Shown piece after piece: positions 58,386-64,000 of a DNA stretch of 64,000 nt. The stretch covers positions 11,052 through 75,051 of the forward strand of contig DATBIM010000092.1 of assembly GCA_036556905.1 (NCBI GenBank), read 5' to 3'. Origin of the DNA: 40CM-4-69-5 sp036556905. Lineage in GTDB: Bacteria; Methylomirabilota; Methylomirabilia; Rokubacteriales; CSP1-6. The notes under the pieces are model-generated. The model saw nothing but the letters and a program-made list of their open reading frames with translations, had not been told where the DNA came from and did no database searches. The first letter of the stretch is position 1. Every line of letters begins with the position of its first letter. The position numbers and the translations under genes were made by a program.

Positions 58386-59376
58386 GCTGTCTCCGGCGCT
58401 CCGCGATGTGATCGCCGCCTTCATTCTCCTCAACGCCATCGTCCTCGTCGTCACCTACATCACCCTGCTCGAACGGAAGTTCGCCGCCCGCATGCAGTCG
58501 CGCATCGGGCCCTACTACGTGGGCTGGCCTCACGGCTGGCTGCAGCCGATCGCCGATGCCCTCAAGCTGATGCTCAAGGAAGACGTGGTGCCGACGGCAT
58601 CGGACCGCTGGGTGTACAACCTGGCCCCCCTGGTCTTCCTCCTGCCCTGCCTGCTGATCTTCGCCACGATACCGTTCGCGCCGGGCCTGGGGCTGGCCGA
58701 TCTCAACATCGGCGTCCTGTTCTTCCTGGCGGTGTCGGCGCTGGAGATCGTGGGGCTGTTCATGGGGGGCTGGGGCTCCAACAACAAGTACGCGCTGCTC
58801 AGCGCCATGCGAGCGGTCAACCAGATCATCTCCTACGACCTGCCCTTCATCTTTGTCGCCTTGATCCCGGTGGTGCTGGCCGGGTCCATGCAGATGTCGG
58901 CCATCGTCCTGGCCCAGCAGGGGCTCTTCGGCTGGTACGTGTTCTACCCCGTCATCGGTCAGCTGGCCTTCCTTGCCTACATCATCGCCACGCTGGCTGC
59001 CGAGAACCGGGTGCCCTTCGACATCCTGGAGGCGGAGTCCGAGCTGGTGGCCGGGTTTCGGGTGGAGTACAGCGGGATGAAGTTCGCCCTCATCCAGCTC
59101 GGCGAGTACGCCCACATGCTCGGCACGTCGTTCCTGGGCGCCCTCCTGTTCCTGGGCGGCTGGCTGGGCCCCGGGCCGGCCTGGCTGGGGCCGCTGTGGT
59201 TCCTGCTCAAGGCCGTGCTCGTCTTCCTGCTCGTCACGTGGGTCCGCTGGAGCTTCGTGAGGATCCGCGTCGACCAGATCCTGGCCGTCTCCTGGAAGCT
59301 CCTGCTGCCGGCAACGGTGCTCCTGCTGCTGGCCACCGCCTTCGTGGTGGCCGTGGGTGCGGGCCGTGGGGCCTGA
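58381..59376 (+). CDS. nuoH: NADH-quinone oxidoreductase subunit H
   Basis: 331 residues, eight or nine predicted membrane helices. Family blocks: YITLLERKFAARMQSRIGP, GLQPIADALKLMLKED (as LQPIADALKLMLKED), AENRVPFDILEAESELVAGF and the EYSGMKFALIQLGEYAHM segment. It forms the quinone channel and the start of the proton path. Directly preceded by the 50-bp repeat. Confidence 0.96.
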   Translation: MTLSPALRDVIAAFILLNAIVLVVTYITLLERKFAARMQSRIGPYYVGWPHGWLQPIADALKLMLKEDVVPTASDRWVYNLAPLVFLLPCLLIFATIPFAPGLGLADLNIGVLFFLAVSALEIVGLFMGGWGSNNKYALLSAMRAVNQIISYDLPFIFVALIPVVLAGSMQMSAIVLAQQGLFGWYVFYPVIGQLAFLAYIIATLAAENRVPFDILEAESELVAGFRVEYSGMKFALIQLGEYAHMLGTSFLGALLFLGGWLGPGPAWLGPLWFLLKAVLVFLLVTWVRWSFVRIRVDQILAVSWKLLLPATVLLLLATAFVVAVGAGRGA

Positions 59377-59911
59377 CGGGCGGGACGGGTTCTGGGGCGA
59401 CCTGGGGCAGCTCACCCGCGCGGTGGGCCGCGCCATGGGCGTGACCCTGCGCAACCTGTTCCGCAAGCCCGTCACCGTGATGTATCCGGACCGGCCGCGG
59501 CCCTATCCGGACCGATTCCGGGGCGTCCTGGCGCTCGTGTACGAGAAGGAGACGGGCGAGGAGGCCTGCATCGGCTGTCGGCTCTGCGAGTACATCTGCC
59601 CACCGCAGGTCATCAAGGTGGAGATGCTCAAGGCCGAGAAGCGGAACTACGCCAAGAGCTTCAGCCTCGAGCTCTATGCGTGCGAGTTCTGCGAGCTGTG
59701 CGTGCAGGTGTGTCCCACCGACGCCATCATCATGCTCAAGACCTTCGACCTCGCCACCTCCGACCGTCGGGAAATGTTGCTGGACAAGGATCGGTTGCAC
59801 GCGCTGGGGCTGCAGTTTGAGGCGTCCTGGGCCACCGGGAACCGGTTGCGGGACATGCAGGCTCCCCCCAAGGCCGTCCGGGGCGAGGCGAAAGGCGAGG
59901 GTAAGGAGTGA
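59357..59911 (+). CDS. nuoI: NADH-quinone oxidoreductase subunit I
   Basis: 184 residues from a GTG that overlaps nuoH by 20 bp. Two [4Fe-4S] motifs: CIGCRLCEYICP and CEFCELCVQVCP. NuoI carries clusters N6a and N6b, which pass electrons toward NuoB. The C-terminal 40 residues are a charged tail typical of the family. Its stop overlaps the nuoJ start. Confidence 0.96.
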   Translation: MRAVGPDGRDGFWGDLGQLTRAVGRAMGVTLRNLFRKPVTVMYPDRPRPYPDRFRGVLALVYEKETGEEACIGCRLCEYICPPQVIKVEMLKAEKRNYAKSFSLELYACEFCELCVQVCPTDAIIMLKTFDLATSDRREMLLDKDRLHALGLQFEASWATGNRLRDMQAPPKAVRGEAKGEGKE

Positions 59912-60399
59912 CGGGAGAGGCGATAGCCTTCTGGCTGGTTGCTGCCGTGCTGGTGGCCTCCAGCCTCGCCGTCGTGCTCACGCCGAACCTGTTCCACGCC
60001 GTCCTCTTTCTCGCCGCAGCGCTCGTGGCCACCGGCGTCGTCTTCCTCCTGCTGGGCTCGCCGTTCCTCTTCGCCGTTCAGCTGCTGCTTTACGCGGGTG
60101 GCGTCGTCACCATCATGGTCTTCGCCATCATGCTCACGGAACGGCTGGTGGGCGAGCGGCTGGGCCAGACGAACCGCTGGGTGCTGAACGGGGCCATCGT
60201 GGCCGCCGCCGTCTTCGTGGGGGTGCTGGGGTTCCTCCTCCGGGCTCCCCGGCCGGGACCGTGGCCGACCGGCCGCGAGTGGATCGCGGAGCTGGCTGGC
60301 GCGTTGACCGGGCCCTTCGCGGTCCCCTTCGAGCTGCTCGGTGTCCTGCTCGTGGCCGTCCTGGTGGGCGCCATCTACTTCGCCCGGATGGACCACTGA
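59908..60399 (+). CDS. nuoJ: NADH-quinone oxidoreductase subunit J
   Basis: 163 residues, five predicted membrane helices, with NLFHAVLFLAAALVATGVVFLLL and QLLLYAGGVVTIMVFAIML as family segments. It overlaps nuoI by 4 bp; nuoK starts 2 bp after its stop. Confidence 0.94.
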   Translation: MTGEAIAFWLVAAVLVASSLAVVLTPNLFHAVLFLAAALVATGVVFLLLGSPFLFAVQLLLYAGGVVTIMVFAIMLTERLVGERLGQTNRWVLNGAIVAAAVFVGVLGFLLRAPRPGPWPTGREWIAELAGALTGPFAVPFELLGVLLVAVLVGAIYFARMDH

Positions 60400-60401
60400 C
60401 C

Positions 60402-60701
60402 GTGGGACTGCACGCCTATCTGATGCTCGCGGCCCTGGTCTTCGCTATCGGCCTGTTCGGCGTGCTGACCCGGAGAAACGCCATCGGCATCCTGCTCGGT
60501 ATCGAGCTCATGCTGAACGCGGTCAACATCAACCTGGTGGCCTTTGCCCGCTTCCACGCCGACCTGGTCGGCGTGATCTTCACGCTCTTCACGATCTCGA
60601 TCACTGTCGCCGAGGTGGGCCTGGGACTGGCCATCGTCATCGCGATCTTTCGCGTGCGCAGGACGGTCGAGGCCGACCACCTCCACCTGTTGCGGGGCTA
60701 G
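60402..60701 (+). CDS. nuoK: NADH-quinone oxidoreductase subunit K
   Basis: 99 residues from a GTG, three membrane helices. The motif GILLGIELMLNAVNINLVAF contains the conserved membrane glutamate (IELM) needed for proton transfer; a second glutamate lies in VAEVGLGLAI. Length is typical. Confidence 0.96.
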   Translation: MGLHAYLMLAALVFAIGLFGVLTRRNAIGILLGIELMLNAVNINLVAFARFHADLVGVIFTLFTISITVAEVGLGLAIVIAIFRVRRTVEADHLHLLRG

Positions 60702-60703
60702 CC

Positions 60704-62521
60704 ATGGACCTGACGGCCGCAGCCCTCCGGGTGCTCCTGCTCCCCTTCGCGGCCTTCCTCATCCTGGCCCTGGTGGCCCCGCTTCGGCGCGCGGGTCGAT
60801 TGGCGGGGTGGGTCTCCATCGGCGCCATGGGCGTGGCCGCCGTCCAGGCGCTGACCATCTGGGTCCAGGGCGGGCAGGCAGCGGCGGCCTGGGCGTGGCT
60901 CCCCGCCGACGGCGGGCCCCTGGCCAGCGTAGGGGTCATGGTGGACGAGCTGTCGGCGGCCATGCTCGTGCTCGTCACGCTCGTCTCGCTGCTGGTGCAG
61001 GTCTACTCGCTGGGCTACCTGGACACGGAGCCCGCCCCGGCCCTGGGACGCTACTACACCTACCAGTCCCTCTTCGCCTTCTCGATGCTGGGCCTCGTCC
61101 TCGCCCCGAGCTTTTTACAGATGTTCGTGTTCTGGGAGCTGGTGGGACTCTGCTCCTACCTGCTCATCGGCTACTGGTACGACCGGCCGGCCGCCGCGCG
61201 CGCGGCGGTCAAGGCGTTCTGGATCACCCGGCTGGGGGACGTGGGCTTCGTTATCGGCATCGTGATGCTGTGGGCCGCCACCGGCACCTTCGACTTCGCC
61301 CCGCTGTTCCGGATGGCCGAGCAGCACACGCTGGTCGTGGACTCGCTCAGCACGATCATGTTCCTGATCTATCTGGGTGCCGTCGGCAAGTCCGCGCAAT
61401 TCCCCCTCCACGTGTGGCTGCCCGACGCCATGGAAGGCCCCACCCCGGTGTCGGCGCTGATCCACGCGGCCACCATGGTGACGGCCGGCGTCTTCCTGGT
61501 GGCTCGGGCCATGCCGCTGTTCGCGCTCGCTCCCGACGTGCTGGTCTTGATCGGATGGGTGGGGGCGTTCACCGCGCTCCTCGCCGCCTCGATGGCGTGC
61601 GTCGAGAACGACATCAAGCGCGTGCTCGCCTATTCGACCGTCTCCCAGCTCGGGTACATGATGGCCGCTGCCGGGGCGGGGGCGGCCGCGGCCGGCTTCT
61701 TTCACCTGCTGACCCACGGCGTGTTCAAGGCTCTGCTCTTCCTCGGGGCGGGCGCCGTCATCCACGTGATGGGCACCAACGACATCTTCCGGATGGGCGG
61801 CCTGTTTCGAGGCCTCCCCCAGACGGGGGTCGTGTTCATCGTCGGCACCCTGGCGCTCAGCGGCGTGTGGCCGCTGGCCGGCTTCTTTTCCAAGGAGGCG
61901 GTGCTGGCCGGAGTGTTCGAGGGCGGGATGATCGGGCCCTTCCTCCTGCTCGCGATGACGGCGTTCCTGACGACCTTCTACATGTTCCGGGTCGTCTTCG
62001 TCGCCTTCTTCGGGCGTGCTCACGCCGGCGGTCATCCCCACGATGCGCCGCTGCTCATGGCCATCCCGCTGTGGATCCTGGCCGCCCTCACGGTGATCCT
62101 GGGTCTGCACTTCACCCTGGCCGGCACCGGTGGCCATCACGGCCCCCTGTGGCTGGCGGCCCTGTCGCTCGGGCTGGCCGGAGCCGGCTTCCTGCTCGCC
62201 TTCGCCATGTACCAGCGGCCGGTGATCGATCCCGCGCGGGTCGCCGCCGCGCTGGGTCCGTTGGACGCGGTGGCCCGTCACCGGTACGGGATCGATGCGA
62301 TGTACGCCGTGCTGTATCGCGGTTTCCTCCTGGGCTTCTCACGCCTGGTCGGCTGGATCGACCGGTACCTGGTGGACGGGCTGCTGAACGTGCTGAGCGC
62401 GTGGACGCTGCGGGGCGGTGACGTCCTGCGGCGCGTGCAGACCGGCCAGGCCCAGGACTATGTCTACGCCGTCGCCTTCGGTGTCCTCGTGCTCCTCGTC
62501 TGGGCCCAATGGGCACGATGA
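60704..62521 (+). CDS. nuoL: NADH-quinone oxidoreductase subunit L
   Basis: 605 residues from the ATG at 60704, with about 16 membrane helices. It contains FVFWELVGLCSYLLIGYWY, the glutamate of TMH5; KSAQFPLHVWLPDAMEGPTP; HAATMVTAGVFLVAR; and LAYSTVSQLGYMM. This is an antiporter-like proton-pumping subunit with the long lateral helix at the C-terminus. Confidence 0.96.
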   Translation: MDLTAAALRVLLLPFAAFLILALVAPLRRAGRLAGWVSIGAMGVAAVQALTIWVQGGQAAAAWAWLPADGGPLASVGVMVDELSAAMLVLVTLVSLLVQVYSLGYLDTEPAPALGRYYTYQSLFAFSMLGLVLAPSFLQMFVFWELVGLCSYLLIGYWYDRPAAARAAVKAFWITRLGDVGFVIGIVMLWAATGTFDFAPLFRMAEQHTLVVDSLSTIMFLIYLGAVGKSAQFPLHVWLPDAMEGPTPVSALIHAATMVTAGVFLVARAMPLFALAPDVLVLIGWVGAFTALLAASMACVENDIKRVLAYSTVSQLGYMMAAAGAGAAAAGFFHLLTHGVFKALLFLGAGAVIHVMGTNDIFRMGGLFRGLPQTGVVFIVGTLALSGVWPLAGFFSKEAVLAGVFEGGMIGPFLLLAMTAFLTTFYMFRVVFVAFFGRAHAGGHPHDAPLLMAIPLWILAALTVILGLHFTLAGTGGHHGPLWLAALSLGLAGAGFLLAFAMYQRPVIDPARVAAALGPLDAVARHRYGIDAMYAVLYRGFLLGFSRLVGWIDRYLVDGLLNVLSAWTLRGGDVLRRVQTGQAQDYVYAVAFGVLVLLVWAQWAR

Positions 62522-62558
62522 GCGACGGCGTGAGGGGAACGCAGCCCCGACCACCTCG

Positions 62559-62608
62559 GACGGGCCACCCCCGGCCCGAGCCGAGCACGCGGCACCCGTT
62601 GCAACAGA
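62559..62608. repeat. 50-bp intergenic repeat, copy 2 (nuoL-nuoM)
   Basis: Diverged copy of the same element, in direct orientation 17 bp before copy 3. It shares GGCCCGAGCCGAGCACGCGG and the run GCACCCG with copy 3. Confidence 0.65.
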
Positions 62609-62624
62609 GCCACGCCGCACCTGA

Positions 62625-62674
62625 GGCAGGCCACCCACGGCCCGAGCCGAGCACGCGGCACCCGCTACAATGAC
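62625..62674. repeat. 50-bp intergenic repeat, copy 3 (nuoL-nuoM)
   Basis: Closest match to copy 1 over 50 bases. It ends in the nuoM start region: the last bases CAATGAC include the ATG at 62670, exactly as copy 1 ends at the nuoH ATG. Confidence 0.7.
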
Positions 62675-64000
62675 CGCCATCCCGCTGCTCACCCTCATCA
62701 CCTGGGCGCCCTTCCTGGGCGCCCTGCTCATCATGTTCACGGCCCGGCATTCGCCCCTGGCGGTGCGGCTCATCGCCACGGTCTCCACCGGCGTGTCCAC
62801 CGCGCTCTCGCTGTGGATCTTCGTCGTGTACGACCGGGAGGCCGCGGGCTTTCAATTCTACGAGAAGCTTCCCCTGGTGCCTCCGCTGGGCGTGGCCTAC
62901 GAGCTGGGCGTGGACGGGATGAGCCTGCTGATGGTCCTGCTCACATCGATCATCATCTTCGCCGGTGTGTTCGCGTCGTGGACGATTGCCGTGCGCAGCC
63001 AGGAATTCTACGCGCTCCTGCTGGTCCTGGTCACCGGCGTCTATGGCGTCTTCGTCTCACTCGACCTCTTCGTCTTCTTCCTCTTCTACGAGCTGGCGGT
63101 CCTGCCGATGTATCTGCTGATCGGGATCTGGGGCTCCAGCGGCGAGATCCGGCCCCGCGGCATCTTCGCCTGGGCCGTCCGGGAGACAGGCGTCGGCACC
63201 AAAGAATATGCGGCCATGAAGCTGACGTTGTACCTGCTCTTCGGCTCGGCCTTCATCCTGGTGGGGATCTTCGCCCTCTACGTCACCGCGGGGGCCGCCT
63301 CCTTCTCCTTCGTGGACCTGGAAGTCGCGACGTTCGACCCCGGCGTCCAGCGCTGGGTCTTCCTCGCCTTCTACGTGGGCTTCGGGATTCTTGCCGGTAT
63401 CTGGCCCCTGCACACGTGGTCGCCGGACGGCCATGCCTCGGCGCCCACCGCCGTCTCCATGCTCCACGCCGGCGTGCTCATGAAGCTCGGCGCCTACGGG
63501 GTGGTCCGCCTGGGCATGGGGTTGCTGCCCGAGGGCACCCGCGAGCTGGCCTGGCTGATGGGAGCGGTGGCGTGCATCAACATCGTCTATGGCGCGCTCT
63601 CGGCCATGGCCCAGACCGACCTCAAGTACGTGATCGCCTACTCGTCGGTCTCGCACATGGGCATCGTCATGCTGGGCGCGGCCACGCTGACCGAGGCCGG
63701 CCTCAACGGCTCGGTGTTCCAGATGTTCGCGCACGGCGTGATGACCGGCCTCTTCTTCGCGCTGGTCGGCCTCGTCTACGAGAAGGCCCACTCGCGGGAG
63801 ATCCTCAAGATGGGTGGCTTCGGGCGGGCCATGCCGGGCATCGCCACTGCCTTCACCATCGGCGGCCTCTCCTCGCTCGGGCTGCCCGCGACCTCCGGGT
63901 TCGTGGCCGAGATCCTGACGTTCATGGGCGCCTGGCGATCGCCCTACAGCTGGTGGCTCGTGCCGGCGGTGGCCGGAACGTTCCTCACCGCCGTGTACGT
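62670..64000 (+). CDS. nuoM: NADH-quinone oxidoreductase subunit M, truncated by the window end
   Basis: Starts at the ATG at 62670 and is open to the window edge, with about 443 residues visible of a usual 490-500. Family segments: LFVFFLFYELAVLPMYLLIGIWG with the TMH5 glutamate, GIWPLHTWSPDGHASAPTAVS, LHAGVLMKLGAYG, and AYSSVSHMGIVMLG. It is the second antiporter-like subunit. The first membrane helices are normal. nuoN would be expected next, beyond the edge. Confidence 0.95.
   Translation, partial: MTAIPLLTLITWAPFLGALLIMFTARHSPLAVRLIATVSTGVSTALSLWIFVVYDREAAGFQFYEKLPLVPPLGVAYELGVDGMSLLMVLLTSIIIFAGVFASWTIAVRSQEFYALLLVLVTGVYGVFVSLDLFVFFLFYELAVLPMYLLIGIWGSSGEIRPRGIFAWAVRETGVGTKEYAAMKLTLYLLFGSAFILVGIFALYVTAGAASFSFVDLEVATFDPGVQRWVFLAFYVGFGILAGIWPLHTWSPDGHASAPTAVSMLHAGVLMKLGAYGVVRLGMGLLPEGTRELAWLMGAVACINIVYGALSAMAQTDLKYVIAYSSVSHMGIVMLGAATLTEAGLNGSVFQMFAHGVMTGLFFALVGLVYEKAHSREILKMGGFGRAMPGIATAFTIGGLSSLGLPATSGFVAEILTFMGAWRSPYSWWLVPAVAGTFLTAVY

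Noticed and set aside
62522..62624. Possible short gene between nuoL and nuoM
   Set aside because: The gap is accounted for by the two repeat copies; there is no start with a ribosome binding site.

Overview
The window is one contiguous piece of a high-GC bacterial chromosome with short intergenic gaps and many start/stop overlaps (GTGA, ATGA). The gene content suggests an aerobic or facultative soil or subsurface Gram-negative-type bacterium: twin-arginine signals, lipoproteins, a TRAP transporter, a branched-chain-type ABC transporter, a feruloyl-CoA synthase-like enzyme, an indolepyruvate:ferredoxin oxidoreductase pair and a respiratory complex I operon. The combination resembles what I would expect from Candidatus Rokubacteria / Methylomirabilota (NC10) genomes. 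That placement is an inference from gene content; no rRNA is present to test it.

Layout. 1-5.3 kb: small stress and regulatory genes, namely a KaiC-like double ATPase with a winged-helix partner, a GlsB/YeaQ-type membrane protein and a DEAD-box helicase. 5.5-8.6 kb: lipoproteins, an M48 metalloprotease, an RRM RNA-binding protein and a secreted protein. 8.5-15.1 kb: a catabolic island of a MetE-C-like enzyme, a 2-hydroxyacid dehydrogenase, an M24 peptidase and a complete TRAP transporter. 15.2-17.9 kb: a two-subunit molybdenum hydroxylase. 18-20 kb: a lipoprotein, an aldo/keto reductase and a universal stress protein. 20.4-27.1 kb: a full SUF Fe-S assembly operon (sufB-C-D-S-U-T plus a second, NifS-type desulfurase). 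27.2-31.2 kb: a TTC38-like TPR protein and an acyl-CoA synthetase.

31.3-35.9 kb holds the most unusual locus. A class III nucleotidyl cyclase is translationally coupled to a long coiled-coil protein. The two share an N-terminal helical module and a large C-terminal domain that I cannot assign to a known family. A small coiled-coil protein follows convergently, and its apparent paralogue sits at 41.4 kb. 36-42.2 kb: a DUF3750 lipoprotein, a YihY-type membrane protein, an AlkZ-related protein, a 47-residue zinc-ribbon protein, a CoA transferase and a BON-domain protein.

42.3-48.6 kb: a reverse-strand operon encoding a branched-chain-type ABC transporter ending in feruloyl-CoA synthase, which suggests aromatic-acid uptake coupled to activation. 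48.7-49.9 kb: tRNA-Ala(GGC) and tRNA-Leu(CAA), the latter lying inside the 3' end of a LAGLIDADG endonuclease reading frame of lower GC. 50-53.7 kb: iorA-iorB. 53.7-54.9 kb: a REC-PilZ regulator and a membrane protein. 55.1 kb to the window end: nuoA-B-C-(NIPSNAP)-D-H-I-J-K-L-M, without nuoE, nuoF or nuoG, and with a 50-bp repeat placed against the start codons of nuoH and nuoM. The first gene and nuoM are cut by the window edges.
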